Positions 42,520 through 60,330 of a DNA stretch of 64,000 bases are shown here, piece by piece. The stretch is from assembly GCA_024509875.1 (NCBI GenBank), contig JAMPIV010015271.1:283501-347500 (forward strand). Reading direction: 5' to 3'. The DNA comes from Oreohelix idahoensis. Lineage: Eukaryota > Mollusca > Gastropoda > Stylommatophora > Oreohelicidae. The position numbers were made by a program, and so were the translations under genes. Under the pieces are notes generated by a model, which saw nothing but the letters and a program-made list of their open reading frames with translations, ran no database searches and was not told the DNA's origin. Positions within the stretch are counted from its first letter, which is position 1, and each line of letters opens with the position of its first letter.

Positions 42520-43473
42520 CAGGGTGGCCACTGAAAGACTGAAGGGTTAGGAAAAGTCATAACTTGTTCATTTTCAATCTTTTTTATTTTTTTTTTTTTT
42601 TTTGGTTATAGAGCATCCCTTGGAGATTAAAATGGCTACGTATGATGTCCAGCAACGAGTAACACTCATTGACTTTTTCTATTCCAGTGAAAGATCAATT
42701 ATTCAAACTCAGAGAAAATATCGCCAACATTTTAATGTCAGAGTATCTCCTAGCGATAACATGATTCGGAACCTAATCGCCCGGTTACATCAACAAACAA
42801 AACTGCAGATTCTGGGGTACTGAGAATCCCAGGGAATTAAATTAGCATCAATTGCATCCCCAAAAATGCACTGTTTGGTGCAGTGTTATGGCTGAAGGAG
42901 TTATCGGCCCCTATTTCTTTGAAAATGAGGAAGGTCAGCCAAGAAGAATCAACGGGGCCCTGTATAGGACAATGCTTGAAAATTGTTTACGCCAAGCGGT
43001 TGAAGATAATCAGGAGGTATGGTTCCAACAGGATGGAGCTACTGGGCACATTGCCAGGATGGTATTCTTGCGAGAAATTTTCGGTGAACGAATAATTTCA
43101 AAAAATGCTGAATTTGTTTGGCCTCCACGTTCACCTGATTTGATGGCACCAGACTTCTTTTGTGGGGCTACTTGAAAGAACGGGTTTACGTAAATAAACC
43201 TCAAACAATTCAAGAACTTAAGGAGAACATTCGAGCTGAAATCCGACGTTTAGGATCTGAAACCTTGCGTTCGGTCATGGAAAATGCTGTGGAAAGAGCC
43301 TGTATCTGTGAGCAGGAAAATGGTGGTCATTTGAAGGATGTCGTTTTTCACATATAATACTGAAAAAAATCCATTAATTATATTTCCAAATAAAATAATA
43401 AAAAATTTAAAAAACATGTGTTTGTAAAAGTTATTTTTGTTTTATACCCTTCAGTCTTTCAGTGGCCACCCTA
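42520..43473 (+). mobile_element. Tc1/mariner-type transposon, internally deleted
   Basis: Near-perfect 28-base terminal inverted repeats starting AGGGTGGCCACTGAAAGACT. TA is directly outside both ends (42518-42519, 43474-43475). The length of 954 bp is shorter than an intact element because part of the transposase is deleted. Confidence 0.92.
42632..43357 (+). pseudogene. mariner-type transposase, deleted and frameshifted
   Basis: From ATG at 42632: MATYDVQQRVTLIDFFYSSE, a helix-turn-helix start. At about 42820 a deletion removes roughly 100 residues, including the first catalytic Asp. Then CTVWCSVMAEGVIGPYFFEN, WFQQDGATGH and WPPRSPDLMAPDFF carry the second and third Asp (34 residues between). 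A frameshift near 43165 precedes WGYLKERVYVNKP. Not functional. Confidence 0.88.
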
Positions 43474-43864
43474 TAAATGTCACTGTGCTTTGCACCACAA
43501 ATAGTGTGACAGTTCCTAATACTTGCACACAATGATACATGTCCATGAAACAATGCTAAAGCATGAAGCACTGTTAAAGGGAAAAAAACTCCAAGTGAAT
43601 ATTCTGTGCAGAACGATCTGCAACGTTCTTTTGGAAATTACCTATATTTTTTTTTTTGTAAGACAAAGTATCCTGTTCAATCCTTGATGGGTTATAATTA
43701 GGATGTTAAGTGTAGTAAATTCATGATAATAAAATATGATTTCCAAAATCCAAATATAGTATTTTCTCTCCTCCCCCTTTACACTCAGTCCAAATACAGT
43801 ATATCAAAACTGTAAATTGTGTTGTGGATATGTTGCAGGCACGTTTAAGAAGTAGAAAACTAGG

Positions 43865-44130
43865 TAAAAGATTCCGTTACATGCCCATTGAGGCATATTG
43901 GGAATATGGTGTTAGGCCCATATTTTCTTGACCGTCTGCACACTAGTGGTGATGTGGTCAGCATCACGCCGGCCGCCTTAACGTTCACAGAGTTGCTCTG
44001 GTACCTATTTGGGGCTGGGTCGACCCAGGAGCCGTTTGTGGCCTAAAAAAATCCCACCTCATCTGGGGACCGAACCATAGACCACTGCGCTAGGAAGCCA
44101 GTGCACTAACCACTATGCTACCGCTGCTCC
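43865..44130 (-). mobile_element. SINE-1 copy c
   Basis: The 12-base target duplication TAGAAAACTAGG is at 43853-43864 and 44131-44142. Same tRNA-like head (minus strand, TAGCATAGTGG and GGTTCGGTCC) and GGGTCGACCC core as copies a and b. Confidence 0.9.
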
Positions 44131-44204
44131 TAGAAAACTAGGCAACAGATAATTAACATCAATCACTTCTGATACGTGTAGACTACCTGCAACATACCCA
44201 TTTA

Positions 44205-44490
44205 CAATAATAATAGCCTCTTCAGTCATAAATGACTATGGGAATGCGCCCCTTAGGTGACAGCCCTTGGCTTCTTATTTTCTTGATGTTCCTTTCGACG
44301 ATTTCTCCTCTCTTCTGCTCCTTTCAACGTTTTCTCCTCTCTTTTGCTTGTTGTGAGAGCTTTTTTTGGCCCAATCTGAGGTGGCACCGTCGATAGCATC
44401 GCCAACTTGGTGCGATTGGCAGCTTCATCCTCCCAGGTTGCTGGATATATGTCCAGTGCCCTGATGTCTCTCTTGCACACATATACCCAT
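44205..44490 (-). mobile_element. LINE-E 3' end fragment
   Basis: The minus strand encodes VCKRDIRALDIYPATWEDEA, then a Lys/Glu-rich stretch and the same 3' end as 35873-36475 (TGACTGAAGAGGC and an ATTATTAT tail). Confidence 0.75.
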
Positions 44491-44496
44491 TTATAA

Positions 44497-44714
44497 GCAT
44501 TATGGTAATTTCCTATTACTCGTGCTTTTTTGCTCCGCAGTGAATATGTGTAGTTATGTGTTCTTTCGCAGCAGTTAGGGTTAGTGTTAACCCTGATACT
44601 AACCCTAACCCTAAACCTAACCCTAACTGCTACAAAACAAGACATAACTAGGCCTACACATATTCACTGCGGAGTAAAACAAGCACGAGTAATAGGAAAT
44701 TACCAGCATTATTT
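44497..44714. mobile_element. Fold-back element with telomere-like centre
   Basis: Arms of about 85 bases: left TGGTAATTTCCTATTACTCG, CTCCGCAGTGAATATGTGTAG; the right arm is the complement with small indels. The centre (44573-44630) is GTTAGGGTTAG, then CTAACCCTAACCCTAAACC, an inverted TTAGGG-like pair. No ORF. Its right arm ends before 44720. Confidence 0.8.
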
Positions 44715-45339
44715 ATTTACTGTTCACATGACATGCGTCCTACCCCCCACCCTAATTTCTGAGTTAAAACCCCAACAGCCCATAAAAAGACAAGCCCAAT
44801 CTCAAAATGTAAGGCTTACGGTATAAGATGTCTATACTGGACGTTTCTTGTTTTTAATCGAAGAGGAAAAAAAAGATACAAAAAAATATTCGTTCCTTAC
44901 ACCTTTCGCATATTTTAATTTTGACGTAAATTATTTTTGTTAAACAAAGGGCTAAAATAGCTAAAGGTACATGCCGTCCCATAGCAGGCACAGCCGTAGG
45001 TGAATGAAGCTCTGCAATCTGTAGTCTGCAATGCACTATTTTTTTTTATTCCACGGTGGAGGGTCAGTAGCGCGCTCGAAGCAACAGGTAATGATGCAGC
45101 CGATACACACTCGTTGCTTGTTGTTGCCATCAAATAAGCATCTTTCTCACCCCTTTTCACCTTGTTAACAACAGGGCAGTTTTGAGAGACTTTACTTTTT
45201 TTTGTTTTTATTTTGTTTGTTTGTTTGTTTCTTGGAAAGTGGAGGTCAAACACAAAAACATTCACACAATTTTAAAATAGTTAACCTGTACTGTTCAAGT
45301 GAAAACATAAACGAAAGAGATATAACAGATGTGAATAAA

Positions 45340-45555
45340 AGAATAAACAACAGAACTATCATAGTGGGAGACTTCAATGCTCATCATACAGCTTGGGGAG
45401 GCAATGTAATAGACAAATCAGGAAAACTGTTGTTGGACTTCATTGAAAACAATGAACTAATAATACTGAATGATGGATCAGTAACAAGAATTAACCCTTG
45501 TGCAAATCAGCAAGACAAAGCTATGGATATAAGCATTGTAGCCAAGTCTTGCTAA
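45340..45555 (+). pseudogene. LINE-F endonuclease C-terminus
   Basis: Contains TIIVGDFNAHHTAWGG (the catalytic GDFNAHH), LIILNDGSVTRI and AMDISIVAKS, then a frameshift near 45550. The other frame continues with SDHLPIETT. Confidence 0.85.
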
Positions 45556-45700
45556 TGCACAATGGGAAGTTATTGAGAATACAAATTCAGATCATTTACC
45601 CATTGAAACAACACTAAAAGATAACTACAAACCTAACAAACTGGTAGCAAAACCAAAATTTGACTATAATAAAGCTAATTGGGTAGGTTTTCAGATAGAA

Positions 45701-46039
45701 ATGGAAGAGATAAACATGAGTAATATAGAAAATGAAAATATAGATGTATTTGCAGATAATCTCACAAGGGAAATATTATTAATAGTTGTTAAACATATAC
45801 CAAATGCATATATGCCAGACCACATAATCCCACACCACATTAAGGAAGCAAAGAAGAATGAACATTTGAACAAAAACCCAGTACCATGGTGGACAGTTAG
45901 ATGTACAGAAATTCAAAACCAAAGAAAACAAGCTTTACGGGAATATAGAAAGCATAGATCTGAAGATAATTTAGATATTTATAAGAAAATAAGAAATGAA
46001 TCCAACAGAATAATACTTAAGGCAAAAGAAAATCATTAG
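45701..46039 (+). pseudogene. LINE-F linker after the endonuclease
   Basis: Encodes NPVPWWTVRCTEIQNQRKQA, the conserved WW linker, and ends at a stop at 46039 where the RT should begin. Confidence 0.75.
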
Positions 46040-46074
46040 AGAAATTTCTGCCAAACACTGAACCCATACAGTCA

Positions 46075-47214
46075 ATGGAGGATAGACGTGACAGCAGAGT
46101 CTTAAAACAAGCTGAAAAATTTAAGAGGCTCGAAGGACACCCCATGTACCAAAGAATGAATAGGCTAGGAAGAGGCAGGCTCAAGCGAACTAACTTTGTC
46201 GCCCAAGCAAAAGAAAAAATTAACAATAATCCCATACTAGCACGCTCAGTTGCAAAGAAAATCCCAACAAGCTCAACTATCCCACTGTGGAAAATAAGAT
46301 GCTTTCCTAAGTTAAAATCTGATATTCCAGGCATTGAAGGTAAGGGAACACAGACAGAAACACAAAGAAAGTGTATAGCAACCAAGTATATTGACCAAAC
46401 ATTTCCAGCAAAGCTTTGGACACATGCATATACTGATGGTTCGGCAACAAATGCAGTTGAAAATGGGGGTGCCGGCATCCTCATAAAATTAAAGAATAGA
46501 ATTCACTCTATGGCAATTGCCACTGGAAAATACTGCAATAACTTCTGTGCTGAAGCAGAAGCCCTGAAACAGGCAGCTGAAACTCTTATTGAATGCAAAG
46601 CACAGGCAGAAAAACAGATAGTAATCTTTTCAGATGCCCTCTCAATAATATCAGCGCTGAAGAGCCACCAAACTAAAGGATTGAAAGATCTGATAGTCTC
46701 CCTTGAAAGACTGGCCGAATGCTTCAAGAAGTGCACTATCCAGTGGATACCAGCCCATTGCAACATACCAGGAAATGAGGAGGCAGATAGACTTGCTAAG
46801 GAAGGAGGTGCCTTACAACAAAATGATATAGAGACAACTTACGCAACGGCAAAGACTACTATAAAGGCTACATTCAAGTCCAAATGGGAAAGAGAGCACC
46901 CGGGACATTTGAAAAATGATGCATATCATCAACTATCCAGAAAAGAACAGGTCATCATTTTTCGGCTACGCACTGGACACAACAGATTGAGATACCATCT
47001 GTACCACAAATACAAAATTGGTGCAACAGATCTCTGCACCTGCGGTACCAGCCCAATGACAGTCGAACACCTGCTGCAATACTGCCCAACCTACAGTAAT
47101 GAACGGAGTAGCATATGGCAACAACCCACTTCTGTCAACGAAAAACTGTTTGGAGATGTTGGGAGCCTTGGGTTGACTACTGCCTTTATTAGAGTCATAA
47201 ATGTGGAATTCTGA
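46075..47214 (+). CDS. LINE-F RNase H and Cys/His C-terminal region
   Basis: A 379-codon open frame. It starts with RT thumb remains, then RNase H: HAYTDGSATNAVENGGAGIL, CAEAEALKQAAETL, IFSDALSI and WIPAHCNIPGNEEADRLAKE. The four acidic positions (D, E, D, D) are present. Then FRLRTGHNRLRYHLY and CTCGTSPMTVEHLLQYCP, the Cys/His module. This RNase H would remove RNA from the cDNA hybrid. It is the best-preserved LINE domain in the window, but no RT accompanies it. Confidence 0.85.
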   Translation: MEDRRDSRVLKQAEKFKRLEGHPMYQRMNRLGRGRLKRTNFVAQAKEKINNNPILARSVAKKIPTSSTIPLWKIRCFPKLKSDIPGIEGKGTQTETQRKCIATKYIDQTFPAKLWTHAYTDGSATNAVENGGAGILIKLKNRIHSMAIATGKYCNNFCAEAEALKQAAETLIECKAQAEKQIVIFSDALSIISALKSHQTKGLKDLIVSLERLAECFKKCTIQWIPAHCNIPGNEEADRLAKEGGALQQNDIETTYATAKTTIKATFKSKWEREHPGHLKNDAYHQLSRKEQVIIFRLRTGHNRLRYHLYHKYKIGATDLCTCGTSPMTVEHLLQYCPTYSNERSSIWQQPTSVNEKLFGDVGSLGLTTAFIRVINVEF

Positions 47215-47519
47215 GGGCGAACGAGGAAGAAGAAGAAGAAGAACCCATTCAACTAACTCTATAACAGATGTGTGGAATAAGTGAAAAGCCATTTAAGACA
47301 GAACTAAACATATGATAATACCTAATATAAAAAGACATGAAAGAGCAGAGACTGACTAGCAGAAAGCAGAGGTGCTGGCCAGATACTATCATAGAGTTAG
47401 TTCTAAGGAAAATCTAGGACGGGCTGAAGTCAACAGAAGAGCTACACTTCTTAAAAAACTCGGTAAAGAAGTAGCCTACCTAATAATACTGAAAATTTGT
47501 CATATTTAAATGCAGATAT

Positions 47520-47975
47520 TGTGACGAAATGTCTGTCCCTGTCCTTTTGTGTGATCTCTCACACCTCCAGCCCTACGGCGGTATCATTTCTTCTTCTTGA
47601 TTTTTCTCTCCGATCGCTTTTATTTGGCATTTCATTTTTCCCTTTCATACATTTTACTCTTTATGCTGGACATAGCATAGGGAAAGTCTCTAACACGCCA
47701 CTCCCCTATGACAGTATTTGCTACGGGAGAAATTCTTATCTTATTGTGTCGCATTCACGCTTCACGAAGATGTGTTAAGTTACGCCAGATTATTAGACGG
47801 TCAGCGACAATATTTTATCGCATAATCTGTCTGACCATCTTTTCAAGCAACGGTGCTTGTTTATCCAAGCTTGTGCTGGGCAGGAGTGCTGAATAGAACC
47901 AGATTTGTTTGTCTGGCGAAACACAGGTGACTAGCGACCATCTCTGCGTCATTACGCCAGAAAAACACCGTCACA
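47520..47975. mobile_element. Solo LTR
   Basis: 456 bp starting TGTGACG and ending CGTCACA, flanked by ATAT at 47516-47519 and 47976-47979. No coding sequence. The termini match Ty3-type LTR ends. Confidence 0.65.
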
Positions 47976-48054
47976 ATATTATGATGAGTCTACAAATGTG
48001 TTTGTGAGAGTGAATGAAGGGCATCGGACAACTTATTGCCATATATGGGAGACG

Positions 48055-48436
48055 TGACCTTATTGGTCCACTACCAATCACGTCAGCCAGACGTCACCGA
48101 TAGGTGCTGAGTTGCATTGATATGCGCACGCGCTGGCCAGAGGCTATTCCTCTTAAGACAATATCTACTATAGATTTTGCTGACGCGCTATTTTTAATTT
48201 TTAGTCGATTGGGTTTTCCCGGAAATATTCTTTCGGTTGAGGGAACTCAATTCGTCTCTGACGTCATGGCACAGGTTATAAGGGAGTTTAATATAAAACG
48301 TTCTCTTAGTAGTGTATATCACGCCAGTTCAAATGGAAAAATTGAGAGGCTCAACAGTTGCCTTAAGCAGATGCTAGGCAAATTTACTACGAACTTCCCA
48401 CAGGACTGGGATAGAGTAGTGCCCCTAGATCTATAG
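48055..48436 (+). pseudogene. Ty3-type integrase core fragment
   Basis: Frames read IGPLPITSARRHR, then CIDMRTRWPEAIPL (first catalytic Asp), FPGNILSVEGTQFVSDVMAQ and HASSNGKIERLNSCLKQML (catalytic Glu). At the second catalytic site the usual S-D is S-V, so this integrase lacks one Asp. It breaks off at DRVVP, where a minus-strand sequence with a polypurine-type end begins (48417-48530). Confidence 0.82.
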
Positions 48437-48530
48437 AGAGTTACGCCAACTATGTCATAATCGAAAACGAGGCTGAACGACGTAGACGCCATTTTCGGCT
48501 GGACAATACCAGGGAAAGTAGCGAGAATAA
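48417..48530 (-). repeat. Inverted 3' internal end of a Ty3-type element
   Basis: The reverse complement of 48417-48530 resembles 58600-58689, the stretch before the LTR at 58690: CAGCCGAAAATGGCG, AGTTGGCGT-ACTCT and AGGGGCAC. The LTR itself is absent here. Confidence 0.5.
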
Positions 48531-48987
48531 GCATGGAGTAAGACTTATTTTTTTTTAATTAATGAAAATAAATATCCCGTTCAACGTCTGATGGGTTATA
48601 ATTAGGATATATATTGTTTTCAATTCAAAATAATATGAACAACTGCCGATAAGAGAAAGTGGCATCACATTTGTCAAATCATTGTAAATAGGGACAATCA
48701 CAATTATGCTTTTACGTTAAATAAATAAACAAAAAAAAAAACAAAAAATAAAAATAAAGAAGAAACTCTGAACAAGAATAATATTAAAATGGAGGGGTGT
48801 AAAGACCTGGTAATTACAGTTATATAACTGACTTTAACAGATAATTAATTGACTTTCGCTTATTAAAAGTCATATGTATTGTAAGAACAGCATTAGACCT
48901 TCACATTCCCAGCCACTATATATTAACATTTGTTCGTATTAAATATTGTTTGACTATATTATGCAGTTCCTTAGGACTGTCTATTCT

Positions 48988-51457
<2,470 letters not shown>

Positions 51458-51470
51458 TATTCCCCGCCTG
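51458..51470 (-). other. Polypurine tract of element 2
   Basis: The minus strand reads CAGGCGGGGAATA directly before the 3' LTR. Confidence 0.6.
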
Positions 51471-51605
51471 ATTTTGTTGTCGTCCCGACAACTGCACTAA
51501 ATCAGGCGCTTCAGTCGTATTCTCCAAATCTGGAGGATCACCTTTTCCTTCACTTCGTCTCAGGTCGTTGCCGGTGACTCTAATGCTCGGACTCGCTCTG
51601 TCCGT

Positions 51606-52340
51606 TCATTGGGTGATATATGGACCCCCTGCCTTTGTGGGAGCACGAACTACAACGTACTCGTCTTCTGACCACATATCACGAATCTCGGATCTCTCAG
51701 CGTCGTGCATTCTCTTCTTCACCAATTCTCCGACCTGTAGTGGAGTAGAACACGACAGCTTGTCACATCTCTCTTTCCGGACTGCTGCAAGACTCTGCAA
51801 CGGTGGCTCTGTTCTTACGTGCGCCCCTCGTAGCCTGGAAACGTGTCCTTCAACGAGTTTTTGATGAGTCTCCTCCTCTAAATGCCGACCACTTTTCCTG
51901 GCGCCCTTATGGTGACAGTTGCCACGGCCATCTCTTGGCTTGCACTGTGACGGCAATGTAGATGTGTTGGTACGCTTAGAGAGGGCGCTCTTTGATGGGC
52001 AAACCGATATCAAATGGTCCGGGGACCTACAATGGAAACATCGCTTAGGAAGCGGGCCCTGGGGACACTTGGCTGCCATGTGGTTCGAAAGGTCTCCACA
52101 GTTGAAGCATCTTATTTTCCTAGGCTTCCTTGGTGCCCTGGGTCGCCTCCTGCTACCCTTACATCCCTGGCCGCCTTTGACTTTCTTCCCTGCAATAAGC
52201 ACCTCACACTCCGGTCGACCACCAACCCTCTTTATCTTTGAGCCATTCTGCTCCCCTTCTGTAACCTGACTCCCAGCCGCAGAGGGGTCTAGTTTAATGC
52301 CTGTGGACATCGATTCTGTACGTGGCCTAGTTCTCTGCAT
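51606..52340 (-). CDS. Element 2 ORF2: double zinc-knuckle protein
   Basis: An intact 244-residue ORF, overlapping ORF1 by 52 bases in the -1 frame. The N-terminal third is basic (RRRPRAPRKPRK). Two knuckles follow: CFNCGDLSNHMAAKC (x5 before His, atypical) and CFHCRSPDHLISVC (regular). The rest has no recognised domain, and no protease or polymerase motif was found. It likely binds nucleic acid. It could be made as a Gag extension by frameshifting (candidate site at 52293) or from its own ATG at 52340. Confidence 0.8.
   Translation of the reverse strand: MQRTRPRTESMSTGIKLDPSAAGSQVTEGEQNGSKIKRVGGRPECEVLIAGKKVKGGQGCKGSRRRPRAPRKPRKIRCFNCGDLSNHMAAKCPQGPLPKRCFHCRSPDHLISVCPSKSALSKRTNTSTLPSQCKPRDGRGNCHHKGARKSGRHLEEETHQKLVEGHVSRLRGAHVRTEPPLQSLAAVRKERCDKLSCSTPLQVGELVKKRMHDAERSEIRDMWSEDEYVVVRAPTKAGGPYITQ
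52252..52299 (-). promoter_or_regulatory. Candidate -1 frameshift signal in element 2
   Basis: Just before the ORF1 stop the minus strand reads ATTAAAC followed by TAG. It is one base from the canonical TTTAAAC heptamer and in the correct phase to enter ORF2. Four bases later CCCCTCTG can pair with CAGAAGGGG across a short loop. Both are sequence observations. Their function is inferred. Confidence 0.4.
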
Positions 52341-53221
52341 CTAAAACAACGAACTGTCCTGGTACGTCTCCCCTGCTCCTGAGACATCGCATCAATTTTA
52401 GCCTCTAATTGAGCCACCTGTGCTCTCAGCCGCTCTACTTCTGCGTTTAATGCATGCGTATCTGACACAGTCTCTGTTCTTGCCACTTCAACACTGGCAA
52501 CACCAGCCCCCGAAGCTGCTTCGACACTGGCAACACCAGCCCCAGAAGTGGGCTCAGTCTCTAAAAACCGTAGGGCATAGTCCCTCACCGACGTGAACGA
52601 TGCTGTTGGCTCCTTGATGATCATTTCCTTTGCAAGCTTTCTTACTAGGTCATCTCTCAGACAAGCAGCAAACTGGTCACGAAGAAAGGATGGCGCCAAG
52701 AGAGTGACGTTGTTCTGCTTTTGCGCCCTTACAACACTTTCAAACACCTCGTGAATGCGATGGGAGAATTCCCAAAGAGACTCCCTTGCACCTTGCCGGG
52801 TAGAGTAGAACGCGGCCATTACTTCTGGGATGCTCCGACGCTCCCCATACACCCTAAGAATGGAATGTAGCATTGCTTCTGGGTCATCGTCATCAGCCTG
52901 AATCCTCAGCTCCCTGCGGACACTTGGGGTCACACTGTCAAGAATAACATCCGCCTGGTCCTCTTTACTCATCATCCCTACTCTCCAGGCAGCTCTCACC
53001 TCTCTGACATATTCCTCGGCCGTAGGACCCGTGCGCTCCCCAAAGCACCGCACCCTCTTGTGAGTAGGTACCACGATGTACTGCACTCGTTCTGGTTGAC
53101 GATTTAGCCCTACTACAGGGTCATCCACCTCAGCCACATCTTCGTTATCAGTTCTACTAGCAGCGCGTGTGTTGCGTGCCGCCATCTTGTTGCTAGTAGA
53201 GTTGACTAGAAATCTTGACAA
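52289..53221 (-). CDS. gag: Element 2 ORF1: Gag (capsid plus zinc knuckle)
   Basis: An intact 310-residue ORF. Residues about 60-240 look like a Ty3-type retrotransposon gag domain (VREVRAAWRVGMMSKEDQAD, YSTRQGARESLWEFSHRIHE, FLRDQFAACLRDDL). Then a duplicated segment, SGAGVASVEAA and SGAGVASVEVA, a heptad-like coiled coil (NAEVERLRAQVAQLEAKIDA), and a CCHC knuckle CFRCRELGHVQNRC at the very end. The start lies about 105 bases from the primer-site candidate. Likely function: particle assembly and RNA binding. Confidence 0.88.
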   Translation of the reverse strand: MSRFLVNSTSNKMAARNTRAASRTDNEDVAEVDDPVVGLNRQPERVQYIVVPTHKRVRCFGERTGPTAEEYVREVRAAWRVGMMSKEDQADVILDSVTPSVRRELRIQADDDDPEAMLHSILRVYGERRSIPEVMAAFYSTRQGARESLWEFSHRIHEVFESVVRAQKQNNVTLLAPSFLRDQFAACLRDDLVRKLAKEMIIKEPTASFTSVRDYALRFLETEPTSGAGVASVEAASGAGVASVEVARTETVSDTHALNAEVERLRAQVAQLEAKIDAMSQEQGRRTRTVRCFRCRELGHVQNRCPQALN

Positions 53222-53326
53222 ACTGGATGATCCCGTCCCTCGCCTTGCACTGAACTGGGTGTTCTACTGTTTCGGCTGTTGCTGCTCTGATTGCTGAAGA
53301 GTTGCTTCACTGCGTGCTGTCTGTCT

Positions 53327-53344
53327 ATCCTGCCGACGACGCCA
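53327..53344 (-). other. Primer binding site candidate, element 2
   Basis: The minus strand, two bases after the 5' LTR, reads TGGCGTCGTCGGCAGGAT. TGG at this place fits a tRNA primer. The tRNA was not identified. Confidence 0.5.
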
Positions 53345-53346
53345 CT

Positions 53347-56918
<3,572 letters not shown>

Positions 56919-57174
56919 TCCCACGATATTCGTTGCCCTACTCACATTTCTTACGGTTTCGTGCTCAAAAGGTGTTTTCTTCTGGTGTCAGACAGCGCCA
57001 GGATGTCTGACAACCGATGGCTGTCTCCCACGTCTCACGCGTCTGTCTTCTTCACGGATGGCGAAGGTGTGTTTCGTTTAAATCGCCCATTACCGGGTTA
57101 GAATGCCAACATGAGCACAAATTCACACCGTAGACTAGATCGGCAACAATTACGCCGTCTTTCTGGCCACACGG

Positions 57175-58689
<1,515 letters not shown>

Positions 58690-60330
58690 TGTCACGGGGG
58701 ACTGATAATTTATTTTACCATCACGTCCCATCTTTTTTATTACACTTTTAATGTCCTGGTTTCCTCGACTTTTTGTATTTTCTTTCTTGGGATTTTACCT
58801 ACGTAGCCCATTATTCCCCTCTCAGACCCACCCCGCGGTTTTGTTTTCGTTCTGGCCTTCATTATAAATTTCCCACTGGTCAGTAGCGGTCAGCTCAGCT
58901 TACGATAATTTACCTGAGCTGCACCTGGCGTTTGTCTGACCAGAGGAATGTCTCTTGCTGGTAACAGGTTTGATCTCCTATTCAGGGGGAGATAAAACTC
59001 GCGTTCGGTCTTTGTGGTTGCGGCTCTTGAACGACGCAGTTAGAGTAAAACATTACGTATTGTCTATCTGGGAAACTTTCTCGCGGTTGTTGCTTCTGAT
59101 GTATACCTCTAGAATAACATTTGTCTTACTCTTGATTACGTGATACGCCGAACATCTGTAGAAACAGGCCAGGCCAGGTGTCCTGGGGTAGCGTCATTTG
59201 TAGACTATAAGAGTAGAGGGTTTTAATCAGTCAAAGACACTCGTAAAATATTTCCTGCCTGGGATGGCCAAATGAGACTAAGGCAGACGTTAACACAGAA
59301 CTAAATGTTATTGCCCATGTGCTCGTCATTTTTCGGGGTGAGTAGACATCTCTTAAAATATATATATTCATGTTAGTTTTATATATCTGATAGGAGTGTG
59401 ACTTGAATTCATTTTGAGGATTTCTCCCGGTAATTAATTCAGTGATAATGTAGCGCCGTCTATCGCCATAATTAACGGGTGACGAAGCAGTCAGGTGTCA
59501 GTGTTATTGTTTACAATGGGTTAATGGTAAACTTACGATAACAGAGTAGTCCGTTCATTGCTTACCATGGGTTTAGAGTCGGTTAAAATAACGGTCATTA
59601 CTGTAAGGAACTGTCAGCGGTGTAGGTTATTCACTTAAAACTGAATAGGGACGTGCAGGCACCATAACAATGAATTATAGGAGATAGTCACTTATTCCTT
59701 TCGTGATAGAAACTTCTAGTGGCTGGGTGGAATCATGATATGCCGATTTGTGTAGTTAGACACTAGTTATCACTTTCACAGAAAGCAGTCACCAGCCATA
59801 GATAACATTATATCTTAGGTTTCAGTCACAACTGTATTATTATAGCAAGAACATTGCATTTTATATGTATTCATTTGGGGGATGTTAATATTTTTCCCCA
59901 AGGGTCGCATACCATTTATTTTGTAATGTCAAATGCTGTAATTTGTTAATGTAAATTCATTAAATGTTGTAAAATGAATAGCATATCCGCTCAGCTGTAA
60001 CTACAGGGTTAAGTTTCCTGTATGTTGAGTTGGAAGCAGACGGAGTAGATTTTGCTGTCAGAACATTTACCGACAGGTACATGTGTGTACAAAATATATT
60101 AGCCTATGCGGACGCATGCTGATAAATTGATAGAGTGGAAGTAACAGGAGGATGACTATCACAGCAATGACAACCATAATTATAGATCCCATAGTGGAGC
60201 ATAACTGTTTATTTTAACGTTATTATAATTTTATTGTTTGCTTGATGTAAAAGTCGTTTCGTTTGTATCTCAGTTTCAGGATATACTGCATTTGCTATCG
60301 AAAGAGTCCAGTCAGGCGACGAACGTAACA
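58690..60330 (+). repeat. 3' LTR candidate
   Basis: Begins TGTCACG after the polypurine tract and may end CGTAACA at 60330 (inverted termini with one mismatch). About 1.64 kb. No matching 5' LTR lies in the window. The right end is weakly supported. Confidence 0.4.

Larger units (their letters stand above)
41935..43655. mobile_element. Fold-back element with about 180-base arms, holding a mariner
   Basis: Text at 41935-42137 recurs in reverse complement at 43483-43655: for example GACATGTATC against GATACATGTCCATGAAACA, and TGTCACACTATTTG against CAAATAGTGTGACAG. Identity is moderate. The mariner at 42520-43473 ends a few bases inside the right arm, so the original loop was about 390 bases. 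Confidence 0.65.
45230..47246 (+). mobile_element. LINE-F: I/Nimb-like LINE with the RT domain deleted
   Basis: Endonuclease C-terminus (45340-45555), shifted linker (to 46039), then directly the post-RT region with an intact RNase H and Cys-rich end (46075-47214). It finishes with a (GAA)n tail at 47228-47245. The RT core between linker and RNase H is absent, so the copy is internally deleted. Confidence 0.87.
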
